NCBI RefSeq assembly: GCF_000785435.2
Contig: NZ_JTDB02000001.1
Coordinates: 834,499 to 898,498 of the forward strand
Reading direction: 5' to 3'
Source of the DNA: Paraburkholderia sacchari
GTDB taxonomy: Bacteria > Pseudomonadota > Gammaproteobacteria > Burkholderiales > Burkholderiaceae
Length of the DNA: 64,000 bases
A model generated the notes under the pieces. The model did no database searches, was not told the DNA's origin, and saw nothing but the letters and a program-made list of their open reading frames with translations. Positions 42,618-51,084 of this stretch are shown one piece after another. The translations under genes and the position numbers were made by a program. How positions within the stretch are numbered: the first letter of the stretch is position 1; every line of letters begins with the position of its first letter.

Positions 42618-42917
42618 ATGCAAGCACTGGCGCAGATCGAACGCATCCGGCAGTTCACGAAAGACATCGAGCAGGCGGCCGCCGTGGGCGAATGGGAGCG
42701 CGCGGCGCAGCTCGCGAGCGAGCGCTCGCCGCTGCTTATGTCGCTTCCTGTGCAGCAATCGGCCGGCGCGCTCGCCACGCTCAGGGAAATCCAGGCGATT
42801 GATCTGCGCGTCGCACAAGCCGCGCAAGCCGCGCAGGAATCCTTGAGCACGGAATACCGCACGGCCATGCAGGCCACCAGCAACGCCAATCAGTATCAGC
42901 GCATCGCTCAGTTCTGA
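42618..42917 (+). CDS. fliT: Flagellar export chaperone FliT
   Basis: A 99-residue, all-helical protein at the expected place directly after fliD. It reads ALAQIERIRQFTKDIEQAAA, VGEWERAAQLASERSPLLMS and a helical C-terminus with VAQAAQAAQESLSTEYRTAM. FliT binds FliD before export and represses FlhDC in enterobacteria; the chaperone role is the conserved one. Sequence similarity in this family is low, so context carries much of the weight. GAGG precedes the start. Confidence 0.85.
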   Translation: MQALAQIERIRQFTKDIEQAAAVGEWERAAQLASERSPLLMSLPVQQSAGALATLREIQAIDLRVAQAAQAAQESLSTEYRTAMQATSNANQYQRIAQF

Positions 42918-43184
42918 GCGCGGGCGGCGGCCGTCGCCCCAATCGGCTCCGATCGGTATCGATCGGTTACAGCCGCCATCGATTCGTCTCCCGAATTCGC
43001 CCAATTCGCCGCACGCCCCCCGCCAATGGGGTATCTCCCGATACCTCGCCCTCTCTGCAGCACCTCGTTGAATCCCCCATTTCCTTGGGCTTGATGACTA
43101 AAGCGCATCAGGTCGTGCATAGATATCGGTTGATGCCGCTCCAGTGGCTGCCGACAATGCCACTGCAACTTCAAAACACATCAG

Positions 43185-43300
43185 TTTCCGATACGAAATT
43201 TTCCGGAAAGCAGCGGCTGCGGCTTGCCTTGCCTGGAACATTGCCCGGGCATCGGTCTGCGTGTATAGTCTGTTTCAGCAACAAAATTTCCTATCGGAAA
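43185..43300 (+). promoter_or_regulatory. Promoter and operators of the amaB-like operon
   Basis: A sigma-70 promoter, TTGCCC (43241-43246), 17-bp spacer, TATAGT (43264-43269), is flanked by two near-identical palindromes: TTTCCGATACGAAA (43185-43198) and TTTCCTATCGGAAA (43287-43300). A third, TTTCCGGAAA, is at 43200-43209. The downstream copy sits around +11 to +25, where a repressor would block transcription. The bound regulator is not identified. Confidence 0.75.
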
Positions 43301-43318
43301 CATCGACGAGGTCTCCCA

Positions 43319-44818
43319 GTGAACGCATCCACCATCCTTTCGGAACTTGGCATTTCCCATCTCGCCGAGGCCGGCGACATCGCCGTGCATTCGCCCATCA
43401 ATGGCGAGCTGATTGGCCGCGTGGCGAGCCAGTCGGTCGCTGAAGCCGACGCCGCGCTGGCGAAGGCTCACGAGGCATTCAAGGTCTGGCGCAACGTGCC
43501 GGCGCCGCGCCGCGGAGAACTGGTGCGCGTGCTCGGCAACAAGCTGCGCGAGCGCAAGGCCGCGCTGGGCGCCATCATCACGCTCGAAACCGGCAAGATC
43601 CTTCAGGAAGGGCTGGGCGAAGTGCAGGAGATGATCGACATCTGCGACTTCGCCGTGGGCCTGTCGCGTCAGCTGTATGGCTTGACCATCGCTTCGGAGC
43701 GCCCGGGCCACCGCATGGCCGAAAGCTGGCATCCGATGGGCGTGTGCACGGTGATCTCGGCATTCAATTTCCCGGCGGCCGTGTGGTCGTGGAATGCCGC
43801 GCTCGCGCTCGTGTGCGGCAACGCGGTGATCTGGAAGCCTTCGGAAAAGACGCCGCTGACCGCCCTGGCCGTCGACAAGATTCTGCAGGACGCGCTCAAG
43901 GAGTTCGGCGGCGCGCCAGAAGGTCTCACGAGCCTCGTGAACGGCGGGCGCGACGTGGGCGCGAAGCTGGTGGCCGATCCGCGTTCGAATATCGTGAGCG
44001 CGACGGGCAGCACCGAAATGGGCCGCGCGGTAGGCGTGGAAGTCGCGCGCCGCTTTGGCCGCACGATTCTGGAACTCGGCGGCAACAACGCGGGTATTGT
44101 TTCGGGCACCGCGGACATGGAGCTCGCGCTGCGCGGCATTCTGTTCTCTGCGGTCGGCACCGCGGGCCAGCGCTGCACGTCGCTGCGCCGCCTGTTCGTG
44201 CACGAGAGCGTTTATGAGCAGACCGTGGAGCGCCTGAAGACGTTCTACGGCAAGGTGTCGATCGGCAACCCGCTGGAGCAGGGCACGCTGATGGGACCGC
44301 TCATCGACGAGCAATCGTTCAATCGCATGCAGGCTGCGCTGGAAAAGGCACGCAGCGAAGGCGGCAAGGTCTTCGGCGGCGAGCGCCACGTGGTCGCGGG
44401 CAACGAAAAGGGCTTCTATGTGCGCCCGGCCATCGTCGAGATGCCCGCGCAAACCGAGGTCGTGCTCACCGAGACCTTTGCGCCCATTCTTTACGTGCTC
44501 AAGTACAGCCGTTTCGAGGACGCCATCGAAGCCAACAACGCCGCGCATCACGGCCTGTCGTCGTGTGTGTTCACGACCGACCTGCGCGAGAGCGAGCGTT
44601 TCCTTTCGGCATCGGGCAGCGATTGCGGCATTGCCAATGTGAACATTGGCCCGAGCGGCGCGGAAATCGGCGGCGCATTCGGCGGCGAGAAGGAAACCGG
44701 CGGCGGCCGCGAGTCGGGCTCGGATGCATGGAAGGCCTATATGCGCCGCGCGACGAACACGGTGAACTTCTCGTCGGCGCTGCCGCTCGCGCAAGGCATC
44801 GACTTCAACATCGACTAA
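43319..44818 (+). CDS. amaB: Aldehyde dehydrogenase, L-aminoadipate-semialdehyde/piperideine-6-carboxylate type
   Basis: A 499-residue NAD-dependent aldehyde dehydrogenase. Motifs: SAFNFPAAVWSWNAALAL and VIWKPSEKTPLTALAV for NAD binding, ATGSTEMGRAVG, the catalytic Glu in LELGGNNAGIV and the catalytic Cys in TAGQRCTSLRRLFVHE. The AGQRCTSLRR form and the C-terminal GGAFGGEKETGGGRESGSD are typical of the AmaB/ALDH7 group that oxidises 2-aminoadipate 6-semialdehyde in lysine and pipecolate catabolism. Start GTG 43319 has GAGG. A FAD oxidoreductase follows after 23 bp, as in the Pseudomonas amaAB pair. Confidence 0.85.
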   Translation: MNASTILSELGISHLAEAGDIAVHSPINGELIGRVASQSVAEADAALAKAHEAFKVWRNVPAPRRGELVRVLGNKLRERKAALGAIITLETGKILQEGLGEVQEMIDICDFAVGLSRQLYGLTIASERPGHRMAESWHPMGVCTVISAFNFPAAVWSWNAALALVCGNAVIWKPSEKTPLTALAVDKILQDALKEFGGAPEGLTSLVNGGRDVGAKLVADPRSNIVSATGSTEMGRAVGVEVARRFGRTILELGGNNAGIVSGTADMELALRGILFSAVGTAGQRCTSLRRLFVHESVYEQTVERLKTFYGKVSIGNPLEQGTLMGPLIDEQSFNRMQAALEKARSEGGKVFGGERHVVAGNEKGFYVRPAIVEMPAQTEVVLTETFAPILYVLKYSRFEDAIEANNAAHHGLSSCVFTTDLRESERFLSASGSDCGIANVNIGPSGAEIGGAFGGEKETGGGRESGSDAWKAYMRRATNTVNFSSALPLAQGIDFNID

Positions 44819-44841
44819 AAAATCGCAATCTGGAGCGAGTC

Positions 44842-46014
44842 GTGAGCGCAAAAGTCGTAATCGTTGGCGGCGGGGTGATCGGTAGTTCTATTGCGTACTT
44901 CTTGCGCGCAACGGACCCGACGATTGGCGTGACGGTGATCGAACGGGATCCGAGCTATGCGAGGTCGTCGTCGGCGTTGTCGGCGGCCTCGATCCGGCAG
45001 CAGTTCTCCACGCCGCTGTCGATTCAGATGTCGCTGTACGGCATCGAATTTCTTCGCGACATTGGCGAGCGGCTCGCGGTGGACGGCCACAAGCCGTCCA
45101 TCGACCTGCACGAGGGCGGCTATCTGTTTCTTGCCACGCCCTCGGGCGAGGCCACGCTGCGCGAGAACCATGCGCTGCAAACGCGCCTCGGCGCGGATAT
45201 CGCGTTGCTCTCGCCGGACGCGCTGAAGCAAAAATTTCCGTGGCTGAACGTGGACGATATTGCTGCGGGCGCCTATGGCGTTAGCGGCGAAGGCTGGTTC
45301 GACGGCTATGGGCTCGTGCAGGCGTTGCGCAAGAAGGCGCAGTCGCTGGGCGCGCGTTATGTGGCTGCGGACGTGAACGGTCTCGAACTCGATGGCCGCA
45401 AGGTCACACAGGTGCTGGCGAGCAACGGCGAGCGTTATGCCTGCGATACGCTTGTGAACGCCGCGGGCGCGTGGGCGCGCCGCATCGCCGAGATGATGGG
45501 CATCGACATTCCCGTGTACGCGCGTCGACGCAGTATTTTCAATGTGTCGTCGCCGGCGCGGCTTGCGAATAGCCCGCTGCTGATCGATCCCACCGGCGTC
45601 TATTTCCGGCCCGAAGGCGCGACGTACATCACCGGGACCTCGCCGGGCGAAGAGAACGACCCGAACGATTTGCCGCTCGACGAAGTCGATCACAATCTGT
45701 TCGACGAAGTCATCTGGCCCACGCTGGCTCACCGGGTGCCGGGATTCGAAGCGCTGCGCGTCGAGCATTGCTGGTCCGGCTACTACGAATACAACGTGTT
45801 CGACCACAACGCGATCATCGGCTATCACCCGGCGATCGAAAACTGCGTGTTCGCCAATGGCTATAGCGGCCACGGCTTGCAGCAGGGTCCGGCAACGGGG
45901 CGCGGCGTGAGCGAGCTCATTATCCGCGGCAAGTATGCGAGTCTCGATCTGTCTTCGCTGAGCTGGGCCCGCGTGCTGGAGAACCGTCCCATCGTTGAAA
46001 AGAACGTCGTGTAA
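44842..46014 (+). CDS. FAD-dependent amino-acid oxidoreductase (DadA/SoxB-like), possible L-pipecolate oxidase
   Basis: A 390-residue flavoprotein of the DAO family. The N-terminal dinucleotide fold is AKVVIVGGGVIGSSIAYFL, followed by VIERDPSYARSSSALSAASI and a substrate domain with GYLFLATPSG. The C-terminal GYSGHGLQQGPATGRGVSE is the family's flavin-closing motif. GTG 44842 has GGAG. Its operon with the AmaB-like dehydrogenase suggests it makes the piperideine-6-carboxylate that AmaB oxidises, as L-pipecolate oxidase does in Pseudomonas; the sequence alone fits other amines too. Confidence 0.8.
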   Translation: MSAKVVIVGGGVIGSSIAYFLRATDPTIGVTVIERDPSYARSSSALSAASIRQQFSTPLSIQMSLYGIEFLRDIGERLAVDGHKPSIDLHEGGYLFLATPSGEATLRENHALQTRLGADIALLSPDALKQKFPWLNVDDIAAGAYGVSGEGWFDGYGLVQALRKKAQSLGARYVAADVNGLELDGRKVTQVLASNGERYACDTLVNAAGAWARRIAEMMGIDIPVYARRRSIFNVSSPARLANSPLLIDPTGVYFRPEGATYITGTSPGEENDPNDLPLDEVDHNLFDEVIWPTLAHRVPGFEALRVEHCWSGYYEYNVFDHNAIIGYHPAIENCVFANGYSGHGLQQGPATGRGVSELIIRGKYASLDLSSLSWARVLENRPIVEKNVV

Positions 46015-46035
46015 TTCCGGCGTATTTCCCCTTCC

Positions 46036-47241
46036 TTACCGGACCGGCTGGCTGGCGCTTCTTGACGCTTCCTCGTGCTTGAAGCGCAATGCCAGCCAGC
46101 AGATTCCCACGCCCAGCCCGCCCACGAGGCCGCCAAACGTGCCGGTCCACGGCAGCCCGAAATCCTGGGCGATATGGTTGCCCAGCAGCGCGCCGGCGCC
46201 AATGCCCACGTTATACAAGCCTGAATAGATCGACACGGCGAGATCCGTTGCTTCGGGCGCGAGTTTCAGGATCCAGGCCTGCATCGCCAGACCGAAACAC
46301 ACGATCGCGCCGCCCCAGACCACGGTATGCACGGAGAGCGTGACGATGCCGAGCGCGCACGGAAACAGGACCAGCAGGCACGAAGCCAGCGTGACGATCG
46401 ACGCCAGCAAAAATTGGTTCGGATGCCTTGGGAAAATGCGGTTAAAACAAATTGCGGCGGGAATGCCGGCGCTGCCGAACAACACCAGAATATAGGTAAT
46501 GCGGCTTTCGCTCGCGTGATTGACGCTCTGAATGAAGGGCTCGATATACGTGTACGACGTAAAGTGCGCGGAGACGACGAGAATCGTGATCAGGTAGAGC
46601 AGGGCGAGCGTCGGCTTTCTGAATAGCGTGGGCAGGTTCCTGAGCGAACCCGATTGCACGCTCTGAAGCTCGGGCAGGGTGGCGCGCAGCATCAGCAAGA
46701 CGACGGCCGCCGCGCCCGCGATCGCCAGGAACGTGACGCGCCAGCCCAGCGTTTCGCCAATCACGCGCCCGAGCGGGATGCCGGCCACCATCGCAATCGA
46801 GGTGCCCATGGCGAGCAGGCCGAGCGCCTGGCCTTTCTTCGACGGCGGCGCGATTCTCACCACAAGCGAGACCGAGATCGACCAGAAGATCGCGTGCGCG
46901 CAGGCAATGCCCAGGCGGCCCGCTATCAACGCGGGAAAGTTCCAGGCGACCGAAGTGACGATGTGACTGCCGATGAACAGCACGAACACGCCGATCAGCA
47001 ATTTGCGGCGCTCGACGGCGCGCGTGAGCACGGTTAGCGGAAGCGACACCACTGCCACCGTCCACGCATAAATCGTCAGCATGAGGCCGACGTTGGTGGC
47101 CTGCATGTGAAGGCTGTCGCCAATCGCGCTGAGCAGCGCAACGGGCACGAATTCGGTGGTATTGAAAATGAAAGCGGAAAGCGCCAATGCGATCACACCC
47201 CACCAGGCATGTTCGGAAGGCGCCAGTTCAGGCTTGGGCAT
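46036..47241 (-). CDS. sotB: Sugar efflux MFS transporter SotB
   Basis: A 401-residue, 12-TM major facilitator closely resembling E. coli SotB: ALSAFIFNTTEFVPVALLSA in TM1, LMLTIYAWTVAVVSLPL, ERRKLLIGVFVLFIGSHI, RLGIACAHAIFWSISVSLVV, MVAGIPLGRVIGETLGWR, SYTYIEPFIQSV and IYSGLYNVGIGAGALLGN. SotB exports arabinose and IPTG-like compounds; other natural substrates are possible. Start ATG 47241. It is divergent from the LysR at 47434 (192 bp between), a usual arrangement for a LysR and its target. Confidence 0.93.
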   Translation of the reverse strand: MPKPELAPSEHAWWGVIALALSAFIFNTTEFVPVALLSAIGDSLHMQATNVGLMLTIYAWTVAVVSLPLTVLTRAVERRKLLIGVFVLFIGSHIVTSVAWNFPALIAGRLGIACAHAIFWSISVSLVVRIAPPSKKGQALGLLAMGTSIAMVAGIPLGRVIGETLGWRVTFLAIAGAAAVVLLMLRATLPELQSVQSGSLRNLPTLFRKPTLALLYLITILVVSAHFTSYTYIEPFIQSVNHASESRITYILVLFGSAGIPAAICFNRIFPRHPNQFLLASIVTLASCLLVLFPCALGIVTLSVHTVVWGGAIVCFGLAMQAWILKLAPEATDLAVSIYSGLYNVGIGAGALLGNHIAQDFGLPWTGTFGGLVGGLGVGICWLALRFKHEEASRSASQPVR

Positions 47242-47433
47242 ACCCGGCTCGGCAAAAAAACGACGAAGGCGAATTATCGCGCGTATTTAGATGTTTACTT
47301 CGTGCCGCCGCGCGCAGGGATGAGATCTGAAGCGATCTGGCACGTCGCGCGGGCATGAATGGTAAGCTTGCCGGTGTCAGATCGCCGGGTCCGGACAGTC
47401 CCGCGCCCACGCCCACCCTGTTTCTTTCATCAG

Positions 47434-48387
47434 ATGGATACGCTCAACTGCATGCGGATTTTCGTCCGCGTTGCCGAAGAAGGCGGCTTTACGGCCGCCG
47501 CTCATCGCCTCGACATTACGACCGCATTCGCGTCGCGCGCAGTGGCGAGCCTGGAAACGCATCTGCAAGCACGCTTGCTCAACCGCAGCACGCGCCGCGT
47601 GGCGCTCACCGAAGCCGGCGAGCGCTATTTGCGGCGCTGCGAGCAGATTCTCGCGTACATCGATCAGGCGGAAGCCGAGGCGGGCGATGCGCAAGCGCTG
47701 CCGTCCGGGAGACTGCGGGTTCATGCCACCACGAGTTTCGGGCAGGCCTATCTGGTGCCCGCCATCATGCAGTACCAGAAGCGCTACCCCTCGGTTGCGG
47801 TGGAACTCACGCTCTCGCAGCACGTTCCCGATTTGCTCGACGAAGGGTATGACGTGACGCTTCAACTGAGTTCGGCGGAGTTGCCCGATTCGGCGCTCGT
47901 TTCGCAGACGCTGGGCTGGGTGCATAGCGTGCTGTGCGCTTCGCCCGGTTATCTGAGCGAGCGCGGCGCGCCGCACAGTGTCGCCGAACTGGTGGGCCAC
48001 GCGTGTCTTCAGTTGATCACGCCGGTTTTCCCGCGTGATCGCTGGCATCTCGAAGGGCCGGATGGCGCGGAAACATTCGAATTGCCGCCCTCGACGTTTC
48101 AGGTGAACGTTGCGGATGCACTCGCCGGCGCGTTGCGCGAGGGCGTGGGTATTGGCTCGCTGCCCATGTCGAGCGCGGTGCCCGCGCTGCGCAGCGGCTC
48201 CTTGCTGCGGGTATTGCCCGATTATTTGCTGCAGAAGCTCACGGTGTACGCGATGTATGCATCGCGGCAATATCTCGACGCGAAGATCAGAACCTTCGTC
48301 GACTTTCTCAAGGAGTTCATTCCGCAGGCGCTCATGGCCGACGAGGCGGCACTGAAGATGCCGGCTCATTGCTCGCGGGCGGCGTAG
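47434..48387 (+). CDS. LysR-family regulator
   Basis: A 317-residue LysR protein with one DNA-binding domain (residues 1-60: FVRVAEEGGFTAAAHRLDIT, ASLETHLQARLLNRSTRRVA) and an effector domain from about residue 90 (LRVHATTSFGQAYLVPAIM, EGVGIGSLPMSSAVPALRSG). It belongs to the DsdC/AaeR-like group with the TTAFASRAVASLE recognition helix. It is divergent from sotB and likely regulates it. ATG 47434 is chosen because the frame upstream is Pro/Arg-rich with no site. Confidence 0.93.
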   Translation: MDTLNCMRIFVRVAEEGGFTAAAHRLDITTAFASRAVASLETHLQARLLNRSTRRVALTEAGERYLRRCEQILAYIDQAEAEAGDAQALPSGRLRVHATTSFGQAYLVPAIMQYQKRYPSVAVELTLSQHVPDLLDEGYDVTLQLSSAELPDSALVSQTLGWVHSVLCASPGYLSERGAPHSVAELVGHACLQLITPVFPRDRWHLEGPDGAETFELPPSTFQVNVADALAGALREGVGIGSLPMSSAVPALRSGSLLRVLPDYLLQKLTVYAMYASRQYLDAKIRTFVDFLKEFIPQALMADEAALKMPAHCSRAA

Positions 48388-48429
48388 GGGGAATCGCGGT
48401 GGCCGCTATTCAGGCGGCCACCTTGGCGC

Positions 48430-50088
48430 TCAGTGCATCAGCATCATTTGCACGACCTTCACAATCACCAGAATCACCGCGATAAGCAGATAACCGCGCA
48501 GCACGCCCATCCACACGCGCTTGGCGAGCGTGAGGTTAGGCGGCGGTAATTCGGCGAGCGGCGGCATGCGCCACATATCGCGCGCGCCCGCGGGCCAGCT
48601 TTGGGCCGCGGCTGGGCTTTCGCCGCGCAGCCAGCGCCACGCAAGCACGACGGCATGACCGGCCACGGCAAGCAGCGTGCCGGCCGCGAGGATGTCGATG
48701 ATCGTTTCGCCGCTCATGTCGGGATACATGACCGAAGCGGTGAGGATGATCGACAGCATCACCAGCACCCAGACGACCGCGCCCGTGAACAGATTGAGCG
48801 CCTTCGAATTGACCCACGGGCCGAGCACCGCACGGTCGTTGCACAACAGCAGCAGAAACACGGTGGCGCTCGGCAGCAGCACGCCCGCGAGGGTTTGCAC
48901 AGCTTCTGTCAGGAGGCCCAACGGGCTGCCCGGAATCAGCACGATGGCGGCAGCGGCGGCCACGATGCCGAAATAGACCAGATAAAAGCCCTTCGCGTCG
49001 GATACGCCGCGATGCAGCGAGTGGCGGATCTTGAACACGTCGCCGATTGCGTATGCCGTCGAAAGCGACACCGCCGCCGCGCCGATAATGGCCGCATCGA
49101 ACAGCGCGATCGCGAACAGCACGGCCGAGGTGTGCCCCGCATACTTTTCGAGGCCGGCGATCACGCCGCCCGCGTCGGTGAAGCCGCCGACCTCGGGCTT
49201 GCCGGCAAATAGCTGCGAGCAGAACGCGATCATGGCCACGGCGCCAATCAGCACGAAGAAGATGCCGATCCACAAATCGGCTTTTTCGTACTTCATGAAG
49301 CGCGGCGTGATGCGCTTGTCGATCACGTAGCTTTGCTGGAAGAACAATTGCCACGGCGCTACGGTAGTGCCGACGATGCCGATTACGAGCAGCATCACAT
49401 CCGAAAGCTTCGAATGGGCCGGCCAGCCAGGGATAAAGAAGTCGCGCGCCATCTGCCCGACGGGTGGATGAATCGTCACGAGCACGGGCACGAGCAGCAG
49501 ACTCAACACACACAGCACGACGGCGAATCGCTCGAAGCGTCTGAAGTCACCCGTGCTGACCGCCGCCATGGTTAGAGCCGCGGCAATACACACGCCCATG
49601 ATCTTCGGGATGCCGAAGAAATCGAGCACGAACGTAATGCCGATGAACTCGGTCACGATCGTGAGCGCATTGAGGATGAACAGGTCGATCACGCTGAAGG
49701 CGCCCCAGAACTTGCCGAAGCGCTCGAAGATCAGGCGTGCATGGCCCACACCGGTGACCGCGCCAAGGCGCAGCACCATTTCCTGGTTCACGTAGAGCAC
49801 GGGAACGAGCAGCAGCAGCGTCCAGAGCAGGGTGGTGCCGTAATTCTGGCCGGCTTGCGTATAGGTGCCGAAGGCGCCCGCATCGTTGTCGCCCACCATC
49901 ACGATGAGGCCGGGCCCGAGGATGGCAAGCAGCGTGCGCAGGCGCGCCCACCACCCCGAGCGCGGGGCCAGGTCGTAGTGGGAGATGGTGCCGAGCGCAC
50001 CTTTGATGTCGCCGAGGTGGGCCTCGTCGAGCACCGCGCTGCGTGGCGGCGATACGTTCGCCTGGGTGAAGTTGGTCGGAGTGGACAT
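48430..50088 (-). CDS. Nramp-family transporter lacking canonical metal ligands (NRMT-like)
   Basis: A 552-residue, about 12-TM SLC11/Nramp-family protein. The family fold is clear (LLAILGPGLIVMVGDNDAGA, HARLIFERFGKFWGAFS, IGIVGTTVAPWQLFFQQSYV). The TM1 metal site, normally DPGN, reads DAGA (in GDNDAGAFGT): Asp kept, Asn lost. In TM6 the canonical Met-Pro-His reads VAPWQ: Met and His lost. Loss of the Met ligand marks the Nramp-related Mg2+ transporters. An extra 40-residue N-terminus and a C-terminal extension make it longer than MntH (about 410-430). Two small ORFs lie upstream on the same strand. Mg2+ (or another hard ion) is the inferred substrate. Confidence 0.9.
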   Translation of the reverse strand: MSTPTNFTQANVSPPRSAVLDEAHLGDIKGALGTISHYDLAPRSGWWARLRTLLAILGPGLIVMVGDNDAGAFGTYTQAGQNYGTTLLWTLLLLVPVLYVNQEMVLRLGAVTGVGHARLIFERFGKFWGAFSVIDLFILNALTIVTEFIGITFVLDFFGIPKIMGVCIAAALTMAAVSTGDFRRFERFAVVLCVLSLLLVPVLVTIHPPVGQMARDFFIPGWPAHSKLSDVMLLVIGIVGTTVAPWQLFFQQSYVIDKRITPRFMKYEKADLWIGIFFVLIGAVAMIAFCSQLFAGKPEVGGFTDAGGVIAGLEKYAGHTSAVLFAIALFDAAIIGAAAVSLSTAYAIGDVFKIRHSLHRGVSDAKGFYLVYFGIVAAAAAIVLIPGSPLGLLTEAVQTLAGVLLPSATVFLLLLCNDRAVLGPWVNSKALNLFTGAVVWVLVMLSIILTASVMYPDMSGETIIDILAAGTLLAVAGHAVVLAWRWLRGESPAAAQSWPAGARDMWRMPPLAELPPPNLTLAKRVWMGVLRGYLLIAVILVIVKVVQMMLMH

Positions 50089-50137
50089 GGCGTTCTCGTC
50101 TTTTGAGTTGTCTGGGTAAATGGCGAGGGCGTGCCGT

Positions 50138-50278
50138 TTACGAGCGGAGATGCTTGAGGCGTTGCCAGAGGCGCGCGATCAGGCTCGGCGCGGGTTCGTG
50201 CAGCGCGAGCAGGCTGGTGTAATGGCTGCGCGCCAGTTCGATTCGAGGCAGGCTGGAAAGCAGGAGTGCGAATGACAT
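50138..50278 (-). CDS. 46-aa small protein upstream of the Nramp-like gene
   Basis: A short frame with ATG 50278 and CGGAGCA upstream: MSFALLLSSLPRIELARSHY, then TSLLALHEPAPSLIARLWQ and a basic LKHLRS end. The N-terminus is hydrophobic and the C-terminus amphipathic. It ends 49 bp before the transporter start, in the same direction, so it may be cotranslated or act in cis. No family recognised. Confidence 0.5.
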   Translation of the reverse strand: MSFALLLSSLPRIELARSHYTSLLALHEPAPSLIARLWQRLKHLRS

Positions 50279-50368
50279 GGTGTTGCTCCGGGCGTCTGGC
50301 TCGACGCGTTCGGCGAAAAGCCAGCAGGCCCGGCGGGCCATGCGCGCGGAGCGCAGGGCGGCGGAGGT

Positions 50369-50443
50369 CTACTCGCTTTCCGTGTTCAGAAATAGAAAAT
50401 TCAAAATGGTCGGACGTATGGGATGACTGTCACTATCCGGCAT
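50369..50443 (-). CDS. 24-codon putative leader peptide of the Nramp-like transporter
   Basis: Read by eye: ATG 50443 with AAGGAGC seven bases upstream, then PDSDSHPIRPTILNFLFLN and TESE before TAG. The first eleven residues alternate Asp/Ser with Pro (MPDSDSHPIRP), which resembles the acidic/Pro N-terminus of the MgtL leader that senses low Mg2+ by ribosome destabilisation. It lies 355 bp upstream of the transporter, same strand, with the 46-aa ORF between. Leader function is inferred. Confidence 0.5.
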   Translation of the reverse strand: MPDSDSHPIRPTILNFLFLNTESE

Positions 50444-51084
50444 GGCGGCTCCTTCATGCGTGAGGCGCGTACGAGCGCCGTTGCGAGCGCAGGCTCGCAA
50501 CGTCTGCCGTGCGGACGCGCGAAAGCGCTGCCCATACGGCGCTAAATTTTGGGGTGCACGGGGAGTATTGCTGCGGCGCGCACCGTCTGCCTGCGGGCAG
50601 GACGGCGGCTGTGAAAGGGGAGCGCGGACGTCCTGCCGGTCAGGCAGCGAAACAATTCGAAGATCGACAACTGCTGGTGTCCAAGGCGTTAGCCCCTTTT
50701 GTGACGATTTTCAAATTCTAGGTAGCGGACCTGCGGCGCGTCAACACGTTTTTCGAGGCGGAGCAAAAAGGCATCGTGCTGTACAGGTAACTGAAAGAAA
50801 GGGAGTCGAATTCCACAATAATCTGATTCACCGATTCGATCGTAACGTCGCGCGATTGCCACACGGCCATGACGCGCCGATGACAGTGCGATTATCAAAT
50901 TTTCCTTATTGCACAGGGTTTTAAGCACGGAAATTCCGATATTTCCATATTTCGCAATTGACTGTTCCAGCGTGAGGGCGCGCCATTGCCCGGATATGCG
51001 CACTTAAACTTCGCTCCGGGATTGACGGAGTGGTTCCAGTACCCGGGCCACTTCAGCTCGGTCTGAATGTCACAAAGGAAAGTC
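50444..51084. other. 640-bp intergenic region upstream of the porin
   Basis: No gene or recognised RNA motif was found here. It is mixed in composition, with an AT-rich half (50690-50960). It must hold the porin promoter and the promoter of the Nramp leader transcript on opposite strands. Confidence 0.5.

Noticed and set aside
50560..50680. Paired GGACG-containing hairpins that recall a mini-ykkC (guanidine-II) riboswitch
   Set aside because: The ACGR loops are not presented on two clean short stems, and the downstream genes (porin on one strand, Nramp leader on the other) are not guanidine genes.
50442..50924. 160-codon plus-strand frame upstream of the porin
   Set aside because: Arg/Gly-rich, no ribosome-binding site, no recognisable segment; the codon pattern is not like neighbouring genes.
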